DNA of 64,000 nt from Alkalicoccus chagannorensis DSM 18086 (lineage in GTDB: Bacteria > Bacillota > Bacilli > Bacillales > Salisediminibacteriaceae), in NCBI RefSeq assembly GCF_000429725.1, contig NZ_AUCK01000024.1, positions 1 through 64,000 of the forward strand, read 5' to 3'. The translations under genes were made by a program, and so were the position numbers. Shown here in pieces: positions 24,191 to 32,518 of this stretch. The notes under the pieces were generated by a model. It did no database searches. It was not told where the DNA came from and saw nothing but the letters and a program-made list of their open reading frames with translations. Numbering within the stretch: position 1 is the first letter of the stretch; each line of letters starts with the position of its first letter.

Positions 24191-25720
24191 CTACACTGGA
24201 TAGACTGGATGTTTCCGCTCTGAGAAAACAACCTCTTTGTTCTCATAGAGATGATACCGTTCTGTCAAGACGTCCCGAAGCTGATCGGGCGGAACAACGT
24301 CATCTACGATCAGCTCCGAGGCGAGGCGGTAAATATCGATGTTCTCCTGGTATTCTTTTCTCTTTTCAGCCGTAAAAGCCGGACGCTCCTCTTCTGGGAG
24401 AGAGGCGATTTTATTGGCATACACCGCATTGACGGCCGCTTCAGGACCCATAACGGCAATCTGAGCAGAAGGCAGGGCAATACAGGCATCCGGTTCAAAT
24501 GCGGGCCCTGCCATCGCATATAGACCTGCTCCGTATGCTTTCCGCACGATGACGGAGATTTTCGGCACAACAGCCTCGGACATGGCTGCTACCATTTTCG
24601 CCCCGTGCCGTATGATGCCCGCCTGTTCAACCCTTGTCCCGATCATGAATCCCGGAACGTCTACAAGGAAAAGAAGCGGGATCTGAAACGCATCACAGAG
24701 AGTGATGAAGCGTGCGGCTTTATCGGCTGAATCATGGAAGAGCACGCCCCCCTTCTGCTTCGGCTGATTGGCAACGATACCAACAGCCCGGCCGTCGATC
24801 CGTGCAAACCCAGTAATCAGTTCTTTGGCGAAGAGAGCTTTTATTTCATAGAAACTGCCTTCATCAATAATACCGTCAATAAAGTCATGCATGTTAAACG
24901 GCGCATTTTGATTTGCAGGGATCATGCCTTCCAGGTCTGTTTCGACAGCGGGAACCGATGGAGCCTCAGGAGGGCGGCTGCTGTAGCGTTCCGGCATGTA
25001 GGTGAAATACGTCCTGGCTGAAGCAATCGCCGATGTTTCATCCTCGGCCAGGACGTCGCCACAGCCGGAAACAGAACAGTGCATCGATGCCCCGCCCATC
25101 TCTTCCAGCGACACTTTCTCTCCGATAACCATCTCCGCCATCCGGGGAGAACCGAGGTACATCGATGCATTGCCTTTCACCATAATCACGACGTCACAAA
25201 AAGAAGGGATGTAGGCACCTCCTGCTGCTGAGGGTCCAAACAGCACACAAATCTGTGGAACCATGCCGGACATCTTCACTTGATTATGAAACAGACGGCC
25301 GGCTCCTCGCCGGTTGGGGAACATCTCAATCTGATCGGTAATCCGTGCGCCGGCGCTGTCCACTAAGTAAAACATCGGCGCTTTCAGCTTCATCGCCGTT
25401 TCCTGAATACGGATCATCTTTTCCACCGTGCGCGATCCCCAGGAGCCGGCTTTCACAGTGGAGTCATTTGCCAGAACGCACACGGTTCGGCCGTCTACTT
25501 TTCCGACAGCTGTGATTACCCCGTCTGCCGGCAGCCCTTCCGTTTCGGCATTGGCAAACCTGCCGTCTTCTTTCCAGGCTGCATCATCAAACAGCAGCGC
25601 GAGCCGTTCACGCACAAACATTTTTCCTTTGGCTTCATTTGCCTCGTGATACTTCGCAGCGCCGCCTTTTTCAATTTCTTCCACTCGTTCCTTCCAGGAG
25701 CGGTCCAGCTTCATCGTCAT
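24191..25720 (-). CDS. mccB: Methylcrotonyl-CoA carboxylase, carboxyltransferase subunit
   Basis: This 509-residue carboxyltransferase of the acyl-CoA carboxylase family has two crotonase-like halves with oxyanion-hole glycines (SAAGGAY near residue 165, RKAYGAGLYAM near residue 405). In this operon its substrate is most likely 3-methylcrotonyl-CoA, carboxylated to methylglutaconyl-CoA. GGGAGGA six bases before ATG 25720 sets the start; the frame extends to 25741. Its closest B. subtilis counterpart is YngE. Confidence 0.88.
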   Translation of the reverse strand: MTMKLDRSWKERVEEIEKGGAAKYHEANEAKGKMFVRERLALLFDDAAWKEDGRFANAETEGLPADGVITAVGKVDGRTVCVLANDSTVKAGSWGSRTVEKMIRIQETAMKLKAPMFYLVDSAGARITDQIEMFPNRRGAGRLFHNQVKMSGMVPQICVLFGPSAAGGAYIPSFCDVVIMVKGNASMYLGSPRMAEMVIGEKVSLEEMGGASMHCSVSGCGDVLAEDETSAIASARTYFTYMPERYSSRPPEAPSVPAVETDLEGMIPANQNAPFNMHDFIDGIIDEGSFYEIKALFAKELITGFARIDGRAVGIVANQPKQKGGVLFHDSADKAARFITLCDAFQIPLLFLVDVPGFMIGTRVEQAGIIRHGAKMVAAMSEAVVPKISVIVRKAYGAGLYAMAGPAFEPDACIALPSAQIAVMGPEAAVNAVYANKIASLPEEERPAFTAEKRKEYQENIDIYRLASELIVDDVVPPDQLRDVLTERYHLYENKEVVFSERKHPVYPV

Positions 25721-25737
25721 ATACAGTCCTCCCGTTC

Positions 25738-26502
25738 TCACTTTCCTTCATAATGGGGCTTTCGCTTTTCCTTGAATGCGTTCAACCCTTCCCGCCGGTC
25801 TTCTGTGCCGATGGTTTTTTTGTATTCGCGTTCTTCTATCTTCATGCCCTCATCCAATGGAACCTGCAAGCCGCTGTTGACCGCTTGTTTGGCATACTGA
25901 ACAGCCAGTGGAGCACGAGCAGCAATGTCCTGGGCAAGTTCCTGAGCGGCTGCGTATGGATTGTCCGAAGTACAGAGAAACAGGCCGGTCGACACTGCTT
26001 CCTCCCCATTCAGGCTGCGGCCGGCGAGGATCATGGCCTTGGCGTTCTGTTCGCCGATCAATCTCGGCAGCCGCTGCGTTCCGCCCCCGCCGGGGATAAT
26101 GCCCAGGCCGGTTTCCGACATTGTGAACGTGCTGTCTGCCCGGCCGATTCTGAAATCACAGGCGGCAGCCAGTTCCAGTCCTCCTCCGAAAGCAGCGCCG
26201 TTCAAGGCAGCAATGACTGGTTTCGGCATCGCATACACCTGCTCAATCAGGCTTCTGATGGATGACACTGCTGTCCATACTTCAGATTCCGGCACTTGAG
26301 CGCGCTCCTTTAAATCGGCGCCGGCCGAAAACACTTTCGCACCGCTGCCGGTAAGGATGACACATCGAATGTCTTCCCTTCCAGCCCAGGATGCAAGAAC
26401 GGAGGAGAGTTCTTCCAGCACTTGTTTGGAGAGTGCATTGGCTGCCTCCGGGCGGTCGATGACAGCCGTGGCAGTATATCCTTCGATCATCGTCTTGATC
26501 AT
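25738..26502 (-). CDS. Enoyl-CoA hydratase, probable methylglutaconyl-CoA hydratase
   Basis: This 254-residue crotonase-fold protein has the oxyanion-hole segments AGADLKE and NGAAFGGGLELA, and the catalytic-region glutamate in ETGLGIIPGGGGTQRL. It hydrates methylglutaconyl-CoA to HMG-CoA by context (YngF in B. subtilis). The ATG overlaps the HMG-CoA lyase stop as ATGA, so the genes are translationally coupled. Confidence 0.88.
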   Translation of the reverse strand: MIKTMIEGYTATAVIDRPEAANALSKQVLEELSSVLASWAGREDIRCVILTGSGAKVFSAGADLKERAQVPESEVWTAVSSIRSLIEQVYAMPKPVIAALNGAAFGGGLELAAACDFRIGRADSTFTMSETGLGIIPGGGGTQRLPRLIGEQNAKAMILAGRSLNGEEAVSTGLFLCTSDNPYAAAQELAQDIAARAPLAVQYAKQAVNSGLQVPLDEGMKIEEREYKKTIGTEDRREGLNAFKEKRKPHYEGK

Positions 26503-27410
26503 GCGCCGTCCTCCCCTCTTGGTACGAGCGCTGCCTGGTAACTGGCCAGTCCACGCGCGGTATGCGGCTCGATAAAAGCCGCCGCCTCTATCAATCTGTT
26601 CAGGTCCGCCCCGGTGGCAATACCCATGGATTCCATTAAATACTGGACATCTTCTGTAGCAATGTTGCCCGAAGCCCCGTCCGCATAAGGACAGCCGCCG
26701 AGACCGCCGGAAGCGCTGTCAAAAATCTGAATGTTCTGCTCCAGTCCGGCTACGATGTTCGCTGCAGCAAGGCCTCTCGTATTGTGGAGGTGAAGCGCCA
26801 TTCTCCCTGTTGGAATGGTTGTTTTCAGCTGCCGCAGAACGTGCGTGACCTGCTTTGGATTTGCTGTTCCGATCGTGTCGCCGAGAGACAGCTCGTCGAT
26901 TCCGCTTTCCAGCAGAGCATGGCTGACTTTCTCTACCTGCGGGGTGCTGATCTGCCCTTCATACGGACAGCCGAAGACCATCGAGACGTAGCCGCGCACT
27001 GTTTTTCCTGCCTTCTTTGCCTCCCTGGTCACCTCTTGGAGAACAGGCAGCGTGTCTTCTATGGATTTATTGACGTTCCGGCGGTTATGGGTATCTGAAG
27101 CCGAGATAAATACACTCACTTCATCCACCTCCGCCCGCAGTGCACGCTCCAGTCCTTTCGGGTTCGGCACGAGCGCGGCGAGGGTGACTTCCTCCCGCCG
27201 GGTCAGGTAGCGGAACACATCGTCAGCATCGGCCAGAGCAGGAATCCATTTAGGCGAAACAAAAGAAGACACTTCAATGTAGCGCAGTCCTGCATCCATC
27301 AATTTTTCGATCCAGGCTACTTTCTTCTCTGTTGGAATAATCGCTTGTTCGTTCTGAAGACCATCTCTCGGCCCTACTTCACGGAGCATTACTTCCGCAG
27401 GCATTGGCAT
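26499..27410 (-). CDS. Hydroxymethylglutaryl-CoA lyase
   Basis: This 303-residue DRE-TIM metallolyase cleaves HMG-CoA to acetoacetate and acetyl-CoA. It starts with the family motif EVGPRDGLQNE and carries the C-terminal GGLGGCPYADGASGN loop with the active-site cysteine. The ATG at 27410 follows GGAGG. It corresponds to YngG of B. subtilis. Confidence 0.93.
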   Translation of the reverse strand: MPMPAEVMLREVGPRDGLQNEQAIIPTEKKVAWIEKLMDAGLRYIEVSSFVSPKWIPALADADDVFRYLTRREEVTLAALVPNPKGLERALRAEVDEVSVFISASDTHNRRNVNKSIEDTLPVLQEVTREAKKAGKTVRGYVSMVFGCPYEGQISTPQVEKVSHALLESGIDELSLGDTIGTANPKQVTHVLRQLKTTIPTGRMALHLHNTRGLAAANIVAGLEQNIQIFDSASGGLGGCPYADGASGNIATEDVQYLMESMGIATGADLNRLIEAAAFIEPHTARGLASYQAALVPRGEDGA

Positions 27411-27421
27411 CGAGGCACCTC

Positions 27422-27637
27422 CTAAGACTGGATTTTTACAAGTACATCGCCTTCGTTAATAAAGCTTCCTTCCTCTACGACGATCGATTCCACCGTACCT
27501 GCTGATTCAGCAGCTATCGGGATCTCCATTTTCATCGACTCCAGAATCACAACTTCATCCCCCGGCTTCACTTCATCTCCGGTATTCACCGTGATTTTCC
27601 ATACGTTCCCTGCCATTGATGCTTTTATTTCTTCCAT
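27422..27637 (-). CDS. Biotin carboxyl carrier protein of the acyl-CoA carboxylase
   Basis: This stand-alone 71-residue biotinyl domain has the biotin-accepting lysine K36 in ESMKMEIP. The usual motif is EAMKM; Ser in place of Ala is a tolerated change in such BCCPs. It carries biotin between the carboxylase and carboxyltransferase subunits. It overlaps the biotin carboxylase 3' end by 13 bp and is coupled to it. It corresponds to YngHB of B. subtilis. Confidence 0.93.
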   Translation of the reverse strand: MEEIKASMAGNVWKITVNTGDEVKPGDEVVILESMKMEIPIAAESAGTVESIVVEEGSFINEGDVLVKIQS

Positions 27638-28980
27638 GCCGCTTCCTCCTCTTTTTTATCGGTTAAAAAATGCGTGGTCACTTTCCCCTGTTGAAACGCA
27701 GAATCCTGCAGGATATCGAGCAGCAGCGGGACATTCGTTTTAATACCGGAAATGGATGTCCTCTCCAGCACTTGTATCATCCGGCTGATCCCCTGCTCTC
27801 TGGATTCGGCGTGCACAATCAATTTTCCTGCCATCGGATCATAAAAAGGGGTGATCGTATCTCCGTTCGTAAATCCGACATCGCACCGGAGAAACGGAAA
27901 GTCAGGAATCTCCCATTCGGTGATCGTTCCCGGAGAAGGGAAGAACGTCTTCGGATCCTCGGCGTACAGGCGGACTTCCAGGGCATAGGCGTGTGCTGGC
28001 TGCGTATACTGAAGCTCATCCAGTCGTTTCCCCTCCGCCACTGCCAGCTGCCATGCAACCAGATCGGCTCCCGTCGTTTCTTCCGTCACAGGATGTTCGA
28101 CCTGCAGGCGCGTATTCATCTCGAGAAAATAGATGTTCTCTTCTTTATCCACGAGAAACTCTACCGTACCGGCGTTTTTATACTGCAGGTGAGAAGCGGC
28201 ACGGACCGCGGCGGTCTGCAAGGCCTCTTCGGTCTGTTTACTCAGTCCAGGAGGCGGCGCTTCTTCGATCACTTTCTGATGACGCCGCTGAACAGAACAA
28301 TCCCGAAGCCCGATGCAGGACATACTGCCACGGTCGTCCCCGAAGATTTGTGCCTCAATGTGACGGGGTTCTTCCACGTATTTCTCCAGATATAACAGGG
28401 AGGAGGCAAAGAAGGTTTCTGCCTTTTTGGCGACCGATGCAGCTGCTTTCAAGAGTTCCGTTTCATTATCGACCCGCTGCATACCAATGCCCCCTCCTCC
28501 GGCTGCTGCTTTCAGCATGAGCGGAAAGGAAACAGCTGCTGCTGCCTCGTTCAGGTCTGCTTCCTCGATCGACGCCAGCTCTCGGCCGGGAACTACCGGC
28601 ACTCCGGCTTCTTTCATCACATTTCTCGCCTGAATCTTATCCCCCATCTGCGCAATCACGTCTGGCTGCGGTCCGATGAATAGAAGCCCTTCCGCCTCTA
28701 CTCGTTCGGCGAAGGCTGCGTTCTCTGAAAGCAGGCCGTACCCGGGATGAACGGCCTGGGCCCCGCTGTCTTTCGCGGCCTGCAGAATATGTTCTATGTT
28801 CAGGTAGCTTTCGTGCACTCTTGAACCACCAATATGGCAGGCGCGGTCAGCCAGTTTCACGTGCTGACTCTGTTCATCAGCATCCGAGTAGACGGCGACA
28901 CTCGTAATACCCAGCTCTCGGCACGTTCGGATAATCCGGCATGCGATTTCTCCTCTGTTGGCAATCAGCAGTGTATGCAT
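27625..28980 (-). CDS. Biotin carboxylase subunit of the acyl-CoA carboxylase
   Basis: This 451-residue ATP-grasp enzyme carboxylates BCCP-bound biotin. It has the N-terminal IANRGEIACRIIRTC, the glycine-rich ATP loop KAAAGGGGIGM, and the catalytic EMNTRLQVEHPVTE segment. ATG 28980 follows AAAGGAG; the open frame extends upstream without a better site. It is a paralogue of AccC dedicated by context to methylcrotonyl-CoA. Confidence 0.92.
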   Translation of the reverse strand: MHTLLIANRGEIACRIIRTCRELGITSVAVYSDADEQSQHVKLADRACHIGGSRVHESYLNIEHILQAAKDSGAQAVHPGYGLLSENAAFAERVEAEGLLFIGPQPDVIAQMGDKIQARNVMKEAGVPVVPGRELASIEEADLNEAAAAVSFPLMLKAAAGGGGIGMQRVDNETELLKAAASVAKKAETFFASSLLYLEKYVEEPRHIEAQIFGDDRGSMSCIGLRDCSVQRRHQKVIEEAPPPGLSKQTEEALQTAAVRAASHLQYKNAGTVEFLVDKEENIYFLEMNTRLQVEHPVTEETTGADLVAWQLAVAEGKRLDELQYTQPAHAYALEVRLYAEDPKTFFPSPGTITEWEIPDFPFLRCDVGFTNGDTITPFYDPMAGKLIVHAESREQGISRMIQVLERTSISGIKTNVPLLLDILQDSAFQQGKVTTHFLTDKKEEEAAWKK

Positions 28981-28993
28981 TCTATCGCTCCTT

Positions 28994-30145
28994 TCATTCT
29001 GATGGGCATCCAATCTCACGGGCGATCACGAGCCGTTGAATTTCCGAAGTCCCTTCGCCGATCTCCATCAATTTCGCATCACGCAGGAAGCGTTCAATTT
29101 TATATTCACGCATATACCCGTAGCCGCCGTGGATCTGGAGAGATTCATTACAGGCTCTTGTTGCCGCTTCCGATGCGTACAATTTAGCCATCGCCGCTTC
29201 TCTTTTGAACGGTTTCCCGTGATCTTTCAGCCAGGCCGCTTTACGGACCATGTTTTCAGCGAGCTCCAGTTCCATTGCCATGTCGGCGAGTTTAAACTGA
29301 ATCGCCTGGAAGCTTCCGATGTGGCGGCCGAACTGTTTTCTTTCCCGGCTGTAGGCGAGCGCTGCTTCATACGCTGCCTTGCCAATGCCGAGTGCCAGCG
29401 CAGCTATCGAAATCCTGCCCCCGTCCAGCGTGTGCAGAAACTGACCGAACCCCTTCTCGGGACTGCCGAGAATATTTGCTTCCGGTACCCGAACATCGTT
29501 CAGGAGAATTTCGGTCGTATTGGAACCGCGTACCCCCATCTTTTCGTATTCTGCCCGGATCGACATGCCGGGAGTATCGGTCGGAACGATGAAGGCGGAG
29601 ATGTTTTTCCGGCCGTCCGGACGTTCCCCGGTAACAGCCGTCACGATGACGGTGGACGCATACGTGGCGTTCGTAATCCAGCATTTCTCTCCATTAAGCA
29701 CATACTCCGCCCCGTCTTTAACGGCCTTCGTTCTCGTACCACCTGCATCCGATCCGGCATTCGGTTCCGTCAGACCGAAAGACCCGAGCGATGCGCCGGA
29801 AGCCAGCGGAACGAGGAAGCGCTCCTTCTGCTCTTCGGTGCCAAAATGATAAATAGGTGATGCTCCGAGGGACACTGCTGCTGCGTAGCTGAGACCGGTG
29901 GATCCGCAGGCTTTCCCGATTTCTTCCACTGCCAGGATATAAGACATCGTATCCCCGCCCGATCCCCCGTAGGCTTCTGGAAAGGGAATACCGAGAAATC
30001 CCAGCTCCCCCATCTGTTGAAACAATTCCTCCGGGAAACGTTCCTCTTTGTCAATCGCTTCCGCTTTTGGTGCTACTTCCTTCTCTGCAAAATCTTTGGC
30101 CATCTGCTGAATCATCTGCTGTTCTTTCGTCAGATCAAAGTTCAT
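28994..30145 (-). CDS. Acyl-CoA dehydrogenase, probable isovaleryl-CoA dehydrogenase by context
   Basis: This 383-residue FAD enzyme has FGLTEPNAGSDAGG, WITNATYA and the C-terminal QIHGGYGYMREYKIERFLRD. By position as first gene of the leucine operon it should oxidise isovaleryl-CoA. The catalytic base looks to be E364 in EIGEGTSE, the position used by short-chain enzymes; isovaleryl-CoA dehydrogenases usually have Ala or Gly there and use a different glutamate. Substrate specificity is therefore less certain than the pathway suggests. ATG 30145 follows GAGAGGAG. Confidence 0.85.
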   Translation of the reverse strand: MNFDLTKEQQMIQQMAKDFAEKEVAPKAEAIDKEERFPEELFQQMGELGFLGIPFPEAYGGSGGDTMSYILAVEEIGKACGSTGLSYAAAVSLGASPIYHFGTEEQKERFLVPLASGASLGSFGLTEPNAGSDAGGTRTKAVKDGAEYVLNGEKCWITNATYASTVIVTAVTGERPDGRKNISAFIVPTDTPGMSIRAEYEKMGVRGSNTTEILLNDVRVPEANILGSPEKGFGQFLHTLDGGRISIAALALGIGKAAYEAALAYSRERKQFGRHIGSFQAIQFKLADMAMELELAENMVRKAAWLKDHGKPFKREAAMAKLYASEAATRACNESLQIHGGYGYMREYKIERFLRDAKLMEIGEGTSEIQRLVIAREIGCPSE

Positions 30146-30204
30146 TACAGCCGCTCCTCTCATGATTATGTAAGGGCTTACAAAACATCCGGAAAAAGAA
30201 CGAC

Positions 30205-30222
30205 TGACTGAACACTCGCTCA
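30205..30222 (-). promoter_or_regulatory. FadR-like operator candidate in the leucine-operon leader
   Basis: TGACTGAACACTCGCTCA is an imperfect 18-bp palindrome. It fits the half-site spacing of the B. subtilis FadR box (TGAATGAMTARTCATTCA) with several mismatches. It lies just downstream of the predicted transcription start, a repressor position. Confidence 0.35.
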
Positions 30223-30242
30223 GAAAGCCGCCGCTTTTTTTC

Positions 30243-30279
30243 ATTATATAGTAAACGACCTGCCGTGTAAACGCTTTCT
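30243..30279 (-). promoter_or_regulatory. Leucine-operon promoter overlapped by a cre-like site
   Basis: On the minus strand TTTACA (30266-30271) and TATAAT (30243-30248) are 17 bp apart. AGAAAGCGTTTACA (30266-30279) matches the CcpA cre consensus with one mismatch and covers the -35 box. This arrangement predicts catabolite repression. Confidence 0.65.
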
Positions 30280-30301
30280 CCTAGAGGTTCTGTTGATGCG
30301 T

Positions 30302-31027
30302 TCAGATCGTCCAGAAGGTCATGATATCCAGTATACCGTATAAAATCATGAAGGCGCCTGCCGCTTTCTGAACAGCTTCTCCTATTTTTCTGCTTTTGCG
30401 GACCGCACTTCCGCCAAGGTCAAGAAACCAGATGATGCCCATCATAAGCAGAAAGGGCAGGGCTGTCCCCACAGCGAAAAGAGCAGGAAGAAAGACGCCG
30501 CCGGTTGACTGAACAGCTGCCGGCATGAGCAGCAGGAAGAAAAGCAGAAACATCGTCGGACAGAACCCGAGAGAGAAACTGAATCCGAGCAGGAAAGGAC
30601 CTGTTTTTTTTCCGCGGAATATCGACGGCATGGTCCGGAACCGGAACGTCAGCTGCAGAATTCCCAGCATGTAAAGTCCGACGAAAATCAGCACCGGTCC
30701 GAGCAGCTGGCGCATCGGTTCAAAAAAGATAGGCAGCTGGCGCTGAAATTCCTGACCGAGCAGAAAAACAATCAGTCCGAGCATAGAAAAAGCCGTCACT
30801 TTCCCCATCAGGTACCAGAGCGTATCGCTCCAAGATATTTTATCTTTCATCGACTTTGTTCCATACAGCGTCATGGCACTGACGTTCCCGGAAATCTGAC
30901 ACGGGGCCAGTGCACCAACGATACCTAGTAAAAATGCAAACAGAATAGGCAGGGATTCCGCCTGTCTCGCTGCATTCATGAAGGGATCACGGATCACCTG
31001 CGTCACTGCATCCACTGTTTCAAACAC
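30302..31027 (-). CDS. CcdA/DsbD-type thiol-redox membrane protein
   Basis: This polytopic protein of about 241 residues has six or more transmembrane segments. It has the paired cysteines typical of the CcdA/DsbD transmembrane domain, one in APCQISGN in the first helix and one in GFCPTM near the middle. Such proteins pass electrons across the membrane to extracytoplasmic thioredoxin-like proteins, for example in cytochrome c maturation. The start is unclear: ATG 31033 touches the ribosome binding site GGGGGAGGG, so GTG 31027 fits spacing better, and ATG 31063 has none. No thioredoxin partner is adjacent. Confidence 0.72.
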   Translation of the reverse strand: MFETVDAVTQVIRDPFMNAARQAESLPILFAFLLGIVGALAPCQISGNVSAMTLYGTKSMKDKISWSDTLWYLMGKVTAFSMLGLIVFLLGQEFQRQLPIFFEPMRQLLGPVLIFVGLYMLGILQLTFRFRTMPSIFRGKKTGPFLLGFSFSLGFCPTMFLLFFLLLMPAAVQSTGGVFLPALFAVGTALPFLLMMGIIWFLDLGGSAVRKSRKIGEAVQKAAGAFMILYGILDIMTFWTI

Positions 31028-31138
31028 GATCATCCCTCCCCCTTTTTCATAATTCGGGTTCATTATAGCAGAGAAGAACCGTGTGGACGACGATTAACAA
31101 CCCGCTCAGAAGGGAATTGCCGGAGCAGGAGGGATTAC

Positions 31139-31795
31139 ATGAAATTTGCCATTTTCGGAAGTACCGGTAGAGTAGGGAAAGATATTCTGACACGGGCTGT
31201 TCAGGACGGCCATACGTGCACGGTGCTCGTCCGTTCGCCTAAGCGGCTGCCTTCAGAACTGCAGGAGCACCCGAATGTCCAGATCATCGAAGGAGATGCC
31301 AAAGATGCCGGTATCGTCCGGCGGATGTTTGAACAAGACACGTTTGATGCTGTAGTGAGTGCTCTGTCTACAGATAAAAGCGATACGCTCACTGCCGCTG
31401 TTCCGCTGATCATCAGCGGCATGAAAGACCAGGGCGTCAGTCGAATTGTAACCATCGGCACTGCAGGAATTCTCGATGCCCGGGATGAACCGGATGTGTA
31501 CCGTTTCCAGTCCAAAGAGTCACGCAGAACGACCACACGCGCGGCAGAGGAGCATGCTGCCGCTTATGAATCACTGCGGGATGCTGGACTCGATTTTACG
31601 GTCATCTGTCCGACGTACCTCCCGGACGGCCCGGCAGACGAGAATGTAGCCTGGGATATCCAGGTGCTTCCTGAGGACGGATCCCAGGTGACCACCGGCA
31701 ACACCGGATGGTTTGCTTATACGCATCTTTGGAACGAAGACTTCTACCGAAAAAGAATCGGTATCGTTGAGCCGGGAACGGCGCGTTCACACTAA
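31139..31795 (+). CDS. NAD(P)-binding atypical short-chain dehydrogenase
   Basis: This 218-residue Rossmann-fold protein has the nucleotide loop GSTGRVG at residues 7-13 and belongs to the NmrA-like or atypical SDR group. It lacks a clear YxxxK catalytic pair, so it may be a redox sensor or an isomerase-type enzyme. AGGAGGG precedes the ATG. Its last four bases overlap the 3' end of the convergent regulator gene. Confidence 0.8.
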   Translation: MKFAIFGSTGRVGKDILTRAVQDGHTCTVLVRSPKRLPSELQEHPNVQIIEGDAKDAGIVRRMFEQDTFDAVVSALSTDKSDTLTAAVPLIISGMKDQGVSRIVTIGTAGILDARDEPDVYRFQSKESRRTTTRAAEEHAAAYESLRDAGLDFTVICPTYLPDGPADENVAWDIQVLPEDGSQVTTGNTGWFAYTHLWNEDFYRKRIGIVEPGTARSH

Positions 31796-32361
31796 GGCAG
31801 CCAGCCCAGCGCGGCTGCCTCTTTGATCCAGTCCTGATTGTTTTTCAACTGTCGCTTTTTAGCGATATTCCTCCGGTGATTCTCCACCGTTTTCGAGGTG
31901 ATGCCTAACAGCTGAGCACTGTCCCGGACGGAATAGCCGTTCACTTTCAATCGAAAGACTTCCTCTTCACGCCTCGTCATCTCCCCTTCCTGCGGGCCAG
32001 CTGCTGCAATCTCCGTCGAAGCAGCGGTCCTTTTCATCGACCTCCAGTTTTTCTCCCACCCCTCTATTCGTGTGTCTGCCGCCATTCGATAATGAAAATA
32101 CATACTGTCCACACCCGGCTGCTTCTCATAAAGCAGGATAAACAGCGCACGTCCGGCCTGTTTCCGGAGACTGACGATCGGAAGAACGCCGCTCAGCCCA
32201 TCGTGCAGCACCACCCGGTCAAACGGGAACTGCTGCAGCTTTTTCAATGCGTCTTCTTTTGTTTCTACGGTCACCATGTACTCAATACTCTCCAGATCCC
32301 GGAGCAGCTGCTCCAGTCCGTACCGGATCAACGGATGGGTAATTCCGAGCAGTATACGCAT
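31792..32361 (-). CDS. LuxR-type regulator with degenerate receiver
   Basis: This 189-residue protein has a C-terminal LuxR/NarL helix-turn-helix (about residues 125-185; ITSKTVENHRRNIAKK is the recognition region). The N-terminal half has the length of a receiver domain. It lacks the usual acidic pair near the start (ILLGITH instead of an IxxVDDH pattern), so phosphorylation is doubtful. No histidine kinase is adjacent. It is divergent from cydA and probably regulates it. ATG 32361 follows GGAGG. Confidence 0.75.
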   Translation of the reverse strand: MRILLGITHPLIRYGLEQLLRDLESIEYMVTVETKEDALKKLQQFPFDRVVLHDGLSGVLPIVSLRKQAGRALFILLYEKQPGVDSMYFHYRMAADTRIEGWEKNWRSMKRTAASTEIAAAGPQEGEMTRREEEVFRLKVNGYSVRDSAQLLGITSKTVENHRRNIAKKRQLKNNQDWIKEAAALGWLP

Positions 32362-32426
32362 GTATATTCCTCCGTTCACAAATTTGTATCCTGTCGTTCA
32401 ACAATTGCTCACAAATTCACATTAAG

Positions 32427-32472
32427 TAGGGGTTATCCCCTATGACGTCTTTTTCACATTATCTACTATGAT
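32427..32472 (+). promoter_or_regulatory. Palindromic operator and promoter of cydAB
   Basis: TAGGGGTTATCCCCTA (32427-32442) has 6-bp perfect inverted arms. A -10 TATGAT (32467-32472) lies 18 bp after TGACGT (32443-32448), so the palindrome abuts the -35 box from upstream, the position of an activator. Its form recalls the GC-rich palindromes bound by NreC-type LuxR regulators. Confidence 0.5.
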
Positions 32473-32518
32473 TAATCTGCACGCAAGAAATGACATTGAC
32501 ATTCCGGGGGGAGACACC

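Noticed and set aside
32376-32420. Rex-like site TTGTGAGCAATTGTTGAA upstream of cydA
   Set aside because: Only one half-site fits the Rex consensus; the other half does not. Too weak to list.
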